From Phascolarctobacterium sp. (lineage in GTDB: Bacteria > Bacillota > Negativicutes > Acidaminococcales > Acidaminococcaceae), in NCBI RefSeq assembly GCF_030531065.1, contig NZ_JAUNOQ010000010.1, forward strand, positions 28,725 through 92,724: DNA of 64,000 nt. Direction: 5' to 3'. The translations under genes and the position numbers were made by a program. This document shows positions 35,900-44,027 of the stretch, piece by piece. The notes beneath the pieces were generated by a model that saw nothing but the letters and a program-made list of their open reading frames with translations, had not been told where the DNA came from and did not search any database. Positions within the stretch are counted from its first letter, which is position 1; each line of letters opens with the position of its first letter.

Positions 35900-37054
35900 G
35901 TGGTCGGCATTAGACTGATTATTGTGATGGCCGTCGTCGGCGGCTTGATCGCTTATATTGCTGACAAAATGGGCAGTAAAATAGGCAAAAGGAAAATGTC
36001 TGTTTTTGGTTTGCGCCCTAAATATACGTCCATCCTGCTGACTGTCACCAGCGGAACAATAATCGCCGTGTTGACAATCGGCGTAATGGCGGTCGCTTCG
36101 CAGAGCGCGCGTACCGCTTTGTTCGGTATGGACAAATTGCAGCAGGAGTTGAAGCTGCTAAACGAAGAAAAGGAAGACGCGGCAGCCGCGCTTACGGCTG
36201 CTAAGGATAAAGTGGACGAGCAGAACCATAAAATCAGCCTGCTGGACGCTAAAATTTTGGAAAGCACCAGAGAAAACGACGAAATGGACGCCAAGCTGGC
36301 GCAGGTCAACGATATGTACAGCAAGGCGCAAGCCGAAGTAGCAAGCTTGACCGACGCCAAAGACCAGCTGACAGGCGAAATAGAAAATTTGGAAAAAACT
36401 ACCGAAGCTTTGCGCAAGGGCATTATCAATATGCGCGAGGGGCAGGTTTATTACCGTGCCGGCGAGATAGTTTACGCAGGCATAATGCGCGGCGGGCTGA
36501 AGCATGAAGAAAATATCGTCCAGGTTAATTGGCTGCTGCAAAACGCTAACGAGGCCGCTTTGCAGCGCTTAGGTGTGCGGCAGGAAGAAGAGCAGCCGCT
36601 GCAAGCCATATGGCTTTCCAAAAACATGGTCACTGACGCTGTGAACGCGTTAGATAAAAGCAAGGGCAATTTGTTTTTCAGATTGCGCACCGTAGCTAAT
36701 ATTATTGTGGGCGAGCTGGTGGTTTGTGAAATTGAAATTTTTGAGAACCAGTTTATTTATCCCGACGGGTCTTTGATTTTCAGTAACGAATACACAGGCG
36801 TCAGCCCGGAGCTCTATGAAAACGTTATTATGGCCTTTTTGACGCAGGTCAACCATAAGGCCGTGGAAGCCGGCGTGCTGCCAGACCCGCTGACTGGCAA
36901 AGTGGGCAATATGGACGCGGCGACGATGATTGAAACCAGCAACGCTATGCGCCGCACTAACGGTAATTTTACGCTCAGAGCTTATGCCAAGGGCGATATC
37001 ACTACGGCCGGACCGGTCAGGGTGCGGCTGGAGGTGCTGCCCAATAATGAATAA
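35900..37054 (+). CDS. DUF3084 membrane-anchored coiled-coil protein
   Basis: A 384-residue DUF3084 protein. There are two membrane segments (about 4-22 and 42-66), a coiled coil (about 72-165), and an alpha/beta C-terminal domain with GQVYYRAGEIVYAGIM. Its function is unknown; proteins of this type follow lpt genes in Negativicutes and might support envelope assembly (inference). GTG 35900 follows GGGAGG. The end overlaps the next gene by 8 nt. Confidence 0.82.
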   Translation: MVGIRLIIVMAVVGGLIAYIADKMGSKIGKRKMSVFGLRPKYTSILLTVTSGTIIAVLTIGVMAVASQSARTALFGMDKLQQELKLLNEEKEDAAAALTAAKDKVDEQNHKISLLDAKILESTRENDEMDAKLAQVNDMYSKAQAEVASLTDAKDQLTGEIENLEKTTEALRKGIINMREGQVYYRAGEIVYAGIMRGGLKHEENIVQVNWLLQNANEAALQRLGVRQEEEQPLQAIWLSKNMVTDAVNALDKSKGNLFFRLRTVANIIVGELVVCEIEIFENQFIYPDGSLIFSNEYTGVSPELYENVIMAFLTQVNHKAVEAGVLPDPLTGKVGNMDAATMIETSNAMRRTNGNFTLRAYAKGDITTAGPVRVRLEVLPNNE

Positions 37055-37454
37055 GTATTTGGGAATCGACCCGGGACGCAGCAAAACAGGCCTGGCCCTG
37101 GTGGCGGCTGACGGTAGTATTCTGGCGCTGCACATTGCGGCGACGGACAGTATTGCCAGCGAGCTGCGCACTTTCATTGGTCAGGAACGGCCGGCGCAGA
37201 TTATTATGGGCAACGGTACTAACAGCAAAGCCATCGGCGCTGCAGTGCGAAAGGCTTTTCCCGATGCGGCTTTAGCGTTGGTCGGCGAAGCGCACAGTAC
37301 GGAGGAGGCGCGCAGCCTGTATTGGCAGGAAAATCCGCCTCATGGCTGGCGGAAGCTTTTGCCTTTGGGCCTGCAGGTGCCGCCGGAGCCGCTGGACGCT
37401 TATGCGGCTGTAGTGCAGGTGCGGCGCTGGCTGGCGCAAAGCAAGAGTTTGTAG
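37047..37454 (+). CDS. YqgF/RuvC-like RNase H-fold nuclease
   Basis: A 135-residue protein with an RNase H fold. YLGIDPGRSKTGLAL has the catalytic Asp8, VGEAHSTEEARSLYW the mid-domain Glu, and EPLDAYAAVVQVRRWL the C-terminal Asp, the pattern of YqgF/RuvC nucleases. Family members process pre-16S rRNA or resolve junctions; this divergent member's substrate is unknown. A longer reading from 36930 lies out of frame over DUF3084 and is not supported. Confidence 0.8.
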   Translation: MNKYLGIDPGRSKTGLALVAADGSILALHIAATDSIASELRTFIGQERPAQIIMGNGTNSKAIGAAVRKAFPDAALALVGEAHSTEEARSLYWQENPPHGWRKLLPLGLQVPPEPLDAYAAVVQVRRWLAQSKSL

Positions 37455-37459
37455 TTTAC

Positions 37460-37505
37460 GGCTATGCGGACGTGAGCAAGGCGGCTCGCGCTGCATAGCC
37501 TTTTG
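37460..37505 (+). terminator. Terminator ending the envelope cluster
   Basis: GGCTATGC (37460-37467) pairs with GCATAGCC (37493-37500), with inner pairing around GTGAGC/GCTCGC and a TTTT tail. Confidence 0.75.
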
Positions 37506-37524
37506 TATAGAAAAGAGGTAAGAA

Positions 37525-38157
37525 ATGCAGAATTTAACTGACTTGAGCAGCAAGGATTTTTTGACGGCTTTGGCTTCGGCAGCGCCCACTCCGGGGGGCG
37601 GCGGCGCTGCGGCTATGGCCGGGGCTTTGGCGGCGGCGCTGGCTTCTATGGTAGGCAATCTTACTGTGGGAAAGGAGCGCTTTGCCGCGCAGGAAGCGGA
37701 GGTTAAGGAGCTTTTGGCGCAGGCCGAGGTTGTCCGGGCAGAGCTTTTGCAGTTGGCAGAGGACGATGCAAAGGTTTTTGAAAGCTTTATGGCGTGCTAT
37801 AAGCTGCCGAAAGCGACAGATGAGGAAAAGGCTGCGCGGACGCAGGCTGTGCGCATGGCGGCTAAACAGGCGGCGGCGGTGCCGTTAGCAATTGCCCGTA
37901 AGGCTTTAGTGACGCTGCAGCTGGCAGACAGACTGGTGGCGATTGGCAATCCGGGCGTAATCACCGATGGGGCGTGCAGCGCTTTGCTGGCGCGTACGGC
38001 TTTGCGTTGCGCCGATTATAATGTGCGCATCAATTTACAGCTGACGAAGGACGCAGAGTATAACGAAACGGTGAGCAGCGAGCTGGCTGCTATGCAGGAA
38101 CAGGCTGCATTGCTGGAGACAAGGGCTCTGCGGGCGACGGACGCAGCTTTAGCGTAA
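37525..38157 (+). CDS. Cyclodeaminase/cyclohydrolase family protein (FTCD C-terminal type)
   Basis: A 210-residue, mostly helical protein. The N-terminal block ASAAPTPGGGGAAAMAGALA followed by LASMVGNLTVGKERF is the hallmark of the formimidoyl-THF cyclodeaminase/methenyl-THF cyclohydrolase (FchA/FTCD-C) family of folate enzymes. The neighbours give no pathway: it stands alone between a terminator and the tRNA genes. AAGAGG precedes ATG 37525. Family is confident; which reaction it performs is not. Confidence 0.85.
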   Translation: MQNLTDLSSKDFLTALASAAPTPGGGGAAAMAGALAAALASMVGNLTVGKERFAAQEAEVKELLAQAEVVRAELLQLAEDDAKVFESFMACYKLPKATDEEKAARTQAVRMAAKQAAAVPLAIARKALVTLQLADRLVAIGNPGVITDGACSALLARTALRCADYNVRINLQLTKDAEYNETVSSELAAMQEQAALLETRALRATDAALA

Positions 38158-38162
38158 AAGGC

Positions 38163-38191
38163 TTGACGTAAGGACGCTTTTAACGTATAAT
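38163..38191 (+). promoter_or_regulatory. Promoter of tRNA-Ser(UGA)
   Basis: TTGACG (38163-38168), 17-bp spacer, TATAAT (38186-38191), 11 bp before the mature tRNA. Confidence 0.85.
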
Positions 38192-38202
38192 TACTTTTAT
38201 AT

Positions 38203-38292
38203 GGAAAGGTGGCCGAGCGGTTTAAGGCTCTAGTCTTGAAAACTAGCGAGGGTGCAAGCCTTCCGTGGGTTCGAATCCCACCCTTTCCGCCA
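38203..38292 (+). tRNA. tRNA-Ser (anticodon UGA)
   Basis: A complete type II tRNA of 90 nt with encoded CCA. The acceptor stem GGAAAGG pairs with CCTTTCC, the D-arm, anticodon loop CTTGAAA (anticodon TGA), long variable arm and T-loop GGTTCGAATCC are all visible. Confidence 0.96.
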
Positions 38293-38315
38293 AAGAAAAA
38301 AGTGTACAGAAGGTC

Positions 38316-38344
38316 TTGCCAAAAAGTAAAACTTCTGTTATACT
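38316..38344 (+). promoter_or_regulatory. Promoter of tRNA-Ser(GCU)
   Basis: TTGCCA (38316-38321), 17-bp spacer, TATACT (38339-38344) with extended TG. It lies between the two tRNA genes, so the second can be transcribed separately. Confidence 0.75.
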
Positions 38345-38360
38345 AATATAGTAGTCTAAT

Positions 38361-38452
38361 GGAGTGGTACTCAAGCTGGCTGAAGAGGACGGTTTGCTAA
38401 ATCGTTAGACGGTTTACCCCGTGCGTGGGTTCGAATCCCACCCACTCCGCCA
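38361..38452 (+). tRNA. tRNA-Ser (anticodon GCU), integration target
   Basis: A complete 92-nt type II tRNA with encoded CCA. GGAGTGG pairs with CCACTCC, anticodon stem ACGGT/ATCGT frames loop TTGCTAA (anticodon GCT), and there is a long variable arm and T-loop GGTTCGAATCC. Its 3' part from 38392 is the left copy of the direct repeat found again at 61587, so the tRNA stays intact after integration. Confidence 0.96.
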
Positions 38453-38464
38453 AACCAAGCGGTT
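38392..38464. repeat. Left attachment repeat (attL) at the tRNA-Ser 3' end
   Basis: 73 bp identical to 61587-61659, covering the anticodon-loop side to the CCA of tRNA-Ser(GCU) plus 12 bp of flank. Similarity continues with scattered mismatches through the terminator to about 38504. The base before (38391) differs from its counterpart. Confidence 0.93.
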
Positions 38465-38467
38465 ATT

Positions 38468-38504
38468 GAGCCTTCGGATAAATCCGAAGGCTCTTATTTT
38501 TTTT
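38468..38504 (+). terminator. tRNA terminator
   Basis: GAGCCTTCGGAT pairs with ATCCGAAGGCTC (38468-38493), followed by a T-rich tail. A slightly altered copy lies at 61663-61697. Confidence 0.9.
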
Positions 38505-38506
38505 GC

Positions 38507-38531
38507 GGGTGGACAACGAGGTGGACAATAA
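38507..38531 (+). repeat. Integrase arm-type repeats, left end
   Basis: Two direct GTGGACAA units (38509-38516 and 38521-38528) with a 12-bp period, about 45 bp inside the left core. The whole 25-bp block matches 61455-61479 with one mismatch. Placement near both ends suggests arm-type integrase or excisionase binding sites. Confidence 0.65.
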
Positions 38532-38568
38532 AAAATTCTACTACCAATTGACTTTGACCTAAGGATTA

Positions 38569-39729
38569 TTATAATATTTTGTTGAGGGCTTCAATGGCTT
38601 TGTCTTGCATGGTTTTCATACAGTGGGCATAGATATCTAATGTAATACGGCAATTGCTGTGGCCTAGCCGTTCAGAAACAACTTTGACGTTGACACCTGC
38701 TTCTAGCAGCCATGTAGCATGAGTATGCCGCAGATCGTGCATTCGCACATCTGTTGATATTCCTGCGGAACGTAGAATTTCTTTGTATTGATGCGCAGAA
38801 AATGAGTTAGGGCTGCGAGGTAGTCCTTGCTGGTTTGAAAGTACCCATTCAGATGTCATATAGGGATACCCATAGCGTATGGATTGTATCTTTTGCCATA
38901 AGCGATAACGTTTTAGAGCGGATATTAAATTATTGGGTAATGGAATTATACGCTGGCTAGATTTTGTTTTTGCTGTATCCTGAATCTTGATTCCGTTAGC
39001 GGTGGTTACTACTATTTTATCAACCTTTAAGGTTTTAGCCTGAAGGTCAATATTTTTCCATTCAAGCCCGTATATCTCTGATACTCGCATACCTGTTCCT
39101 AACGCTAAGGATACGACTAACCAGGCTGCCCTGTTACGCTTTAAAGCAGAACTTCTAAGCCGTTTCCCTTCGTCATGGCTTAGAACATGTATTGCAGGCG
39201 GTTGCACACGGAGCGCTTTAGTTTTTTCTGCTGGATTCTTTTCTAGCAGAGTTTCATCAACAGCAACGCGAAGAGCAGAAATAAGAAGTCGCCTGGTTGA
39301 GTTTACACTCCTTGGCGCAATACCAGAGCACTGGATGCCGCCGTTTAGCAGTAGAAAATTGAAATGCTTTTGCAACATAGAGCCATTTATGCTTGTAAGT
39401 GGCATATTGGAAATAGCGTATGGTTTAATGTTCCGGTTTATAAGATTAGCATAACGCTCAAAAGTTTTTACTTTAACTGTATTTTTTATAAAATCATTAA
39501 GCCATTGATCTAGCCAACATGAAAGCGTATATGAGCTTTCTGCTGCTGTAATGGCTAGGTTTTGCATAAATTCATCAGCTGCTTTTTTTGCTTCTTTAGC
39601 TGATTTTTTGCTTGTGAATAATTTGTGTTTGGTTTTGTGATGGGTCGTGTCAACATAGCTGATTTTAAATTCGTAGCGTTGACGCTTTTCATTGAAGGTA
39701 ATGCTACCTTCTCCGTTTGCTCGTTTCAT
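38569..39729 (-). CDS. int: Tyrosine recombinase (integrase) of the first element
   Basis: A 386-residue integrase that should excise and insert the element at the tRNA. The N-terminal region (GEGSITFNEKRQRYEFKISY) is the arm-binding domain, about 65-165 the core-binding SAM-like domain, and about 175-380 the catalytic domain. Catalytic residues seen are Arg215 (GMRVSE), His331-x-x-Arg334 (HDLRHTHATW), His357 (RLGHS) and the nucleophile Tyr367 (DIYAH). It lies beside attL and reads toward the tRNA, the normal layout. AGGAAAGG precedes its ATG. Confidence 0.95.
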   Translation of the reverse strand: MKRANGEGSITFNEKRQRYEFKISYVDTTHHKTKHKLFTSKKSAKEAKKAADEFMQNLAITAAESSYTLSCWLDQWLNDFIKNTVKVKTFERYANLINRNIKPYAISNMPLTSINGSMLQKHFNFLLLNGGIQCSGIAPRSVNSTRRLLISALRVAVDETLLEKNPAEKTKALRVQPPAIHVLSHDEGKRLRSSALKRNRAAWLVVSLALGTGMRVSEIYGLEWKNIDLQAKTLKVDKIVVTTANGIKIQDTAKTKSSQRIIPLPNNLISALKRYRLWQKIQSIRYGYPYMTSEWVLSNQQGLPRSPNSFSAHQYKEILRSAGISTDVRMHDLRHTHATWLLEAGVNVKVVSERLGHSNCRITLDIYAHCMKTMQDKAIEALNKIL

Positions 39730-39759
39730 GTCTTATCAGACCTTTCCTAAGTAATATGC

Positions 39760-39785
39760 GAGTGCCGCCTTGTAAGACGGCACTC
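39760..39785. promoter_or_regulatory. Hairpin between the excisionase-like gene and int
   Basis: GAGTGCCG (39760-39767) pairs with CGGCACTC (39778-39785), with further pairing inside. It lies between the two genes; without a T run in their direction it may limit readthrough from the excisionase-like gene into int. Confidence 0.5.
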
Positions 39786-39791
39786 TGAAAA

Positions 39792-39980
39792 TTATTTGGA
39801 GTTAATCAATTGTTCCAGATATTTACCGGGAATCAGTAGCCGTTTTCCTAACTGCTTGGACGGAATTCTTCCTGATTTGATAGCCGAATAAATTGCAGAT
39901 ATGCTCATTGGCAACGGACCTCCATTGGCAGAGATTAACTCTTTAGGTGAGTAGAATCGATATGGATCAATATTAATCAT
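39792..39980 (-). CDS. Excisionase-like small HTH protein
   Basis: A 62-residue protein with a helix-turn-helix of the MerR/excisionase type: FYSPKELIS.. then MSISAIYSAIKSGRIPSKQLGKRLLIP (first 20: MSISAIYSAIKSGRIPSKQL), where the last part forms the DNA-contact wing. Such proteins direct integrase toward excision. GAGGAGG lies upstream of ATG 39980. It sits between the helicase and int genes on the same strand, so the three may share a transcript. Confidence 0.8.
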   Translation of the reverse strand: MINIDPYRFYSPKELISANGGPLPMSISAIYSAIKSGRIPSKQLGKRLLIPGKYLEQLINSK

Positions 39981-40025
39981 TGCAAAGTCCTCCTCAGTAC
40001 AATAATATATAATTGAAATTTGTTA

Positions 40026-41840
40026 CTATTCGATTACTTTATAGCAAATTAAGCAGCTTACCGGAGATTGGCAATTTGGAATGCGCTGTTTCTTGAAATT
40101 ACTTGATGGGTAAATTTTACGCAAAGCTTTGCCGAAGGATAGCTCAGAAGAGCTATCCGGTGGTGCGGGGAAATGATTATTTGCCAGCCAGCTTTTATAA
40201 AGTTCAAAAAGTAAACCTATTCTGATATAGTCATCATCAGAACCAGGGACTACCCTTACGTCTAAAAAATTCTTTAGATAGTCAGGGGTTATTGTTGGAA
40301 TAGAATAACCTTTTTGGTATACTTCATTAAGATTATAATTGCCGGTAAAAATATAATTTCTTGAGCGAAGCGCTATGTAAGCTTGAATAGCTTTCCTTGT
40401 TATACCAGGAAGTTCACTTTTAAGTTGTTCCAAAAGTTTGTAGTTAATGCCATTATCGGGAACTGAATATTTAAATGGAATGACTAAAATCCGCTTTAAA
40501 AATGCTGGATCGCATTTTTCTGTAAGCAATATATTATTGGTTGCAGCGATAATTTTGGCTGTATTACGGAATTTTATGCAGGACTTAAATTTAACATCAG
40601 CGCTAAGCAAATCGCCGCCTGTGAGTTCTTTGAGCCTGCGCACTGTTTTTGTTGATAGTGGAGCGTCTCCCATTTCGGCGCTTGTGTTTAAAGCTTTGCC
40701 AAAAATTTCGCTAATGCTGAATTGTTGGCCTAGATCGTCTATATTGATTGCGCTGACAAGATTTTCAGGAAATAATGCTGAAATTAGTGAAATTAATGTT
40801 GATTTTCCGCTATTGCCAACACCTTGTAAAAGGAATAAAACCTTAGCGGCCATATCATTGCTTATGCAGAGACCAATCATTTCAATAATGCGCGTTTGAA
40901 GTATCTGATCATTACCAGTAATGCTATTTAGATATTCATCAAAGATGTGGGTATTAAATGATTTTTGGACATCAAAATAGCTTAGGTTTACGTAAGTACG
41001 GAAAAAAATATGTGGATTAGGAGGCAGGAAAGTCATATTATCTGTATTTAGATATCCGTCTAAAAAGCAAATTAGATGAGATTGGGCTAAATACTGATCA
41101 TCACTAATGACATATTTATCGTCGCATTTGATAAAGTTTGTTATTTCTGTGTAGAGTTTGATTGTACCAACTTTTTCGGCTTCTTCTCGAAATAATTTAT
41201 TGAGCTGGCGGTAAAATTCATTTTCTGTGAAGGGGATATAGTAACTGGATACAAGAATATATATTGTTTCTAAATATATTCTTACATGCTTTGTATGAAG
41301 GAATTGTTCGGCTAACTGTGCAGCATTTGGCTTTGGCGATTTTTGCATATTTTTTATAGATGGATTGTTTAATTGGCAGGTGGTTGACTGGTAGCTTTTG
41401 GTTAATGGATTTGTAACTATGGTTTCTATTGGCGATTGTGGAGAATTTTTTTGCGTTCCAAAAGTTTGAGGAAAAACGATATGCGTAGAAGCATCTTTTC
41501 CTTGGTGTGCGCTGGTATAGTAGCTTTGGTCTGATGAATCTGTAACTATATTTGTTGTTGGTGGTTGTAAAGCAATTTCCATGATCTTAGAAGATTGAGC
41601 AGGAGTAATATATGCTGAAATTATTTTGCAAATTTCAGGGCATTTTTCTTGGAATACTTCTGAATCATAGCAATATTGCATTGCTTTTAACATTTCGTCA
41701 TCAGGTAATATTCTCTCGTAAAGGGACGTTCCCTTATAATAAAGAGAAAATAGTCCGCCATTGGAATAAAACTCTTTAATGGTTCTGGCGTCTGATTGAT
41801 TAAGTTTGTTGTAGATGTTATTTTGCATAATGCGTAACAT
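40026..41840 (-). CDS. P4/D5-type DNA helicase (phage or plasmid primase C-terminal family)
   Basis: A 604-residue SF3-type ATPase that likely opens the replication origin of the excised element. The C-terminal ~300 residues carry Walker A GVGNSGKSTL (about 340-349), SAEMGDAPLSTKTVRRLKELTGGD, and KIIAATNNILLTEKCDPAFLKR, typical of the D5/P4 alpha helicase family. The N-terminal half is poorly conserved, Ser/Gln/Thr-rich and shows no catalytic primase motif. GGAAAGGGG touches ATG 41840, so ATG 41828 (12 nt away) is an alternative start. It is divergent from the next gene. Confidence 0.85.
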   Translation of the reverse strand: MLRIMQNNIYNKLNQSDARTIKEFYSNGGLFSLYYKGTSLYERILPDDEMLKAMQYCYDSEVFQEKCPEICKIISAYITPAQSSKIMEIALQPPTTNIVTDSSDQSYYTSAHQGKDASTHIVFPQTFGTQKNSPQSPIETIVTNPLTKSYQSTTCQLNNPSIKNMQKSPKPNAAQLAEQFLHTKHVRIYLETIYILVSSYYIPFTENEFYRQLNKLFREEAEKVGTIKLYTEITNFIKCDDKYVISDDQYLAQSHLICFLDGYLNTDNMTFLPPNPHIFFRTYVNLSYFDVQKSFNTHIFDEYLNSITGNDQILQTRIIEMIGLCISNDMAAKVLFLLQGVGNSGKSTLISLISALFPENLVSAINIDDLGQQFSISEIFGKALNTSAEMGDAPLSTKTVRRLKELTGGDLLSADVKFKSCIKFRNTAKIIAATNNILLTEKCDPAFLKRILVIPFKYSVPDNGINYKLLEQLKSELPGITRKAIQAYIALRSRNYIFTGNYNLNEVYQKGYSIPTITPDYLKNFLDVRVVPGSDDDYIRIGLLFELYKSWLANNHFPAPPDSSSELSFGKALRKIYPSSNFKKQRIPNCQSPVSCLICYKVIE

Positions 41841-41871
41841 CCCCTTTCCAAAAATTTAATACCGCTTAGGC

Positions 41872-41884
41872 TTGTTAATAACAA
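41872..41884. promoter_or_regulatory. Palindrome between divergent genes, possible operator
   Basis: TTGTTA-A-TAACAA is a perfect 13-bp palindrome in the 92-bp gap between the helicase gene (minus) and the AT-rich gene (plus). Position fits an operator acting on both. Confidence 0.45.
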
Positions 41885-41932
41885 ACCTCGCTGGTAGTAA
41901 GATAAGTATATATGAAAAAAGGATGATTTAGA

Positions 41933-43228
41933 GTGACTGAAAAAATCGTAACACCTGATTCAGAGGAAGATAAGTTTATACTAGAAGTGCGAGAAAAACT
42001 TCACAAATATTTACTATATGAAGATCAGTATAAATACGGTAGTCTTGATTTACTCGAAAAAGAGCTGGATAAAGAAAACCCAAATTATAAAAAATTTTTG
42101 AGAGATAAAGTTAGTGAAAGTGATTTATGGTGCGATATTATATTCATTTTATTTAGAGAATCCATTTATAATTATGATAAGAAAGAGATTTTATATAAAA
42201 ATATTTTAAAGTTTCGGATGCTCTCCAGATGGGTTGAAAAAGAACTCTGTACTAAAGAAAATATAAAAAAAGATATTAAATTCATTATAAATGAAATATT
42301 ACAATATATAGATGAAATTATTAATGAAGAAAGAAGAGGAAATAATTTTTATAAATTATCAGAAGATGAAAAAAATAAAAAGCTGATAATAATAAACGAA
42401 TTAATAAATAAACTAATGATATGGGTGAAGAATATTATTGGATATGAGGATTATAGAGATAATAGCAGATTAAAGCGAAAGTTATACTTAATATTATCAA
42501 AAACTAAAAATGATGATTATGAAAGACAACCATTATTAATTTTTTATATTGTTCTTCAAATTCTAATTAATTTGAAGAAAGAAATTAAACGCAGAAGAAT
42601 TCGTAGTGCTTATTCTGTAATAAGTGCGTGTATTGTATTTTCTCTACTGCATAGTTTGTATTATCGTAGCTATAGAAAGAAAAAAGATAAAATTAATATA
42701 ATCAATAAATATAGATATTACTTTGGCAATGAACTGCTAAAATACATAAACAATAGATATGAAGGCTATATACAGAAATCTCAAAGCAATGAAGAAGTTG
42801 AAAGCAAATTAAGAATATTAAAGTTAAAATACGAAAAATATGTAAATGATAGGATAGTCTTTAATGGAGTAAACAAACATGGAAACGATGATCCGGTTGA
42901 ACTACGGAAATATTATTATAAAATGAGAGGATTATTGTATGGATTGAGCATAGTGAGTTGTAATTATATTGATTGTATGGCAAAAAGAGGGAAAGTTGTT
43001 CCTGCTGATTTTTATATAGAACTCTCAAAAGCTATTAGAAATAATGAATTGCGCCGTTGTAAAAATTGTGGAATTAGAGTTTGGTGGCCTAAGTGGTGGA
43101 AGGAAACAGCTAATAGTAAAGAAGAAAAACAATGTCTTAATTATATGGAATTTCAATATTTCTTTTGGCTTGATGAATATAGCAAAGGAAAATTAAACAG
43201 GATTTTTAATTGTAAAATAAAAAAATAG
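41933..43228 (+). CDS. Very AT-rich unknown gene, zero-frame part (interrupted)
   Basis: 431 residues that I do not recognise, rich in Lys, Ile, Asn, Tyr and Glu and using mostly AT-rich codons unlike any neighbour. A hydrophobic segment lies near residues 226-243 and a CxxC (Cys376, Cys379) plus Cys401 near the end suggest a metal site. GTG 41933 follows AAAGGATG. The frame ends at TAG 43226, immediately after an A_AAA_AAA run; the -1 frame is open from there to 43668. So the full product may be about 578 residues, by programmed frameshifting or in an unbroken ancestor. Probably foreign cargo of recent origin. Confidence 0.65.
   Translation: MTEKIVTPDSEEDKFILEVREKLHKYLLYEDQYKYGSLDLLEKELDKENPNYKKFLRDKVSESDLWCDIIFILFRESIYNYDKKEILYKNILKFRMLSRWVEKELCTKENIKKDIKFIINEILQYIDEIINEERRGNNFYKLSEDEKNKKLIIINELINKLMIWVKNIIGYEDYRDNSRLKRKLYLILSKTKNDDYERQPLLIFYIVLQILINLKKEIKRRRIRSAYSVISACIVFSLLHSLYYRSYRKKKDKINIINKYRYYFGNELLKYINNRYEGYIQKSQSNEEVESKLRILKLKYEKYVNDRIVFNGVNKHGNDDPVELRKYYYKMRGLLYGLSIVSCNYIDCMAKRGKVVPADFYIELSKAIRNNELRRCKNCGIRVWWPKWWKETANSKEEKQCLNYMEFQYFFWLDEYSKGKLNRIFNCKIKK
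43219..43228 (+). promoter_or_regulatory. Slippery heptamer A_AAA_AAA followed by stop TAG
   Basis: The zero-frame codons read ATA AAA AAA TAG. The heptamer A|AAA|AAA is in the right phase for a -1 ribosomal slip, after which ATA GAC AGG.. continues in the open -1 frame. A one-base loss from an A8 run would look the same. Confidence 0.55.
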
Positions 43229-43668
43229 ACAGGAATTTAGAAGAAATATTATGCGATAGAACTGGAATTTGGGGTGGATTTTATAGGAGCAGTGGACCTG
43301 CGTATGATAAACCAACAATAGAAAGTGATGAAGATAGGAGGGCTTTATTTGAATCATATGGCAATCAAGTATGTGCTAATGGTTTAACTCGACTTTATCA
43401 ACGTATAAAATTCATAAATATAGAACCAGGAACGATACTTAGGGATAAAATAAAAAATATTAAGAACCTAAAAGCATTGTTAAGAAAAGCCGACTCTAAT
43501 AAATATAATCACTATCTTATAGAAACTCAAAAAAAATTGAATTCATATGATAGCCAGATTATAAGAGCTTTTTTGAGAGGCGAGATAGATTTTTTATTTA
43601 CAAGGACTTATAAAAAATTAGATAAAATTTTATCGGAGCAGAAAACAGAATCGGAAAATATGGTCTAG
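43229..43668 (+). CDS. -1 frame continuation of the AT-rich gene
   Basis: About 146 codons open in the -1 frame relative to the preceding gene, with the same AT-rich codon use and no start codon or ribosome site at its head. The translation begins DRNLEEILCDRTGIWGGFYR and ends KILSEQKTESENMV. It reads as the natural C-terminal part of the same protein rather than a separate gene; an internal ATG at 43477 has no supporting site. Confidence 0.6.
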
Positions 43669-43773
43669 TTCCTGTTCCAACAGTAAAAAACAAAATATTA
43701 TATATATTATAAAATGTAATTCGTATATAATTTAAATGATATTAATAGACTTTCTCTTGATGGAACAGGAACT
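43667..43773. repeat. 13-bp inverted repeat around an AT-rich segment
   Basis: AGTTCCTGTTCCA (43667-43679) is perfectly inverted as TGGAACAGGAACT (43761-43773), 81 bp apart. The left arm begins in the stop codon of the frameshifted gene. It could be a long terminator stem, a regulator site or the ends of a small non-autonomous element; no target duplication is visible. The rest of the gap to 44027 is AT-rich and holds two GGAACATA copies (43931-43948) but no gene. Confidence 0.5.
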
Positions 43774-44027
43774 GGAACTAAAAACTTAGAGTTAGTTTTA
43801 TAGAAATAAGTAGAGATATTTTGGATCAGAGGAAAGGATTGCAGATGTAATATTTTGTAATTTTGGTTATATATTATTATAATGAATTGCAGCTTGCCGG
43901 TTTCTAAATATATTAGAAACCCTTGCAAAGGAACATAGGAACATAAGGCACATAAAAAACTTGCCTTTTTTATCAAAATAGACTAATATAATATTAAAAA
44001 ATGAATTAGTCAGAAAGGAGAAAGGCT

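Noticed and set aside
36930..37046. Longer start for the YqgF-like gene
   Set aside because: The added 39 residues overlap DUF3084 in another frame and lack similarity to the family; MNKYLGIDPG at 37047 is the usual start.
38507..38531. GTGGACAA repeats as a CRISPR remnant
   Set aside because: There are only two units with a 12-bp period and no spacers; they recur at the other island end.
43477..43668. Separate 63-codon gene at 43477
   Set aside because: It has no ribosome site and is in frame with an open stretch reaching back to the slippery run, so it is the tail of the interrupted gene.
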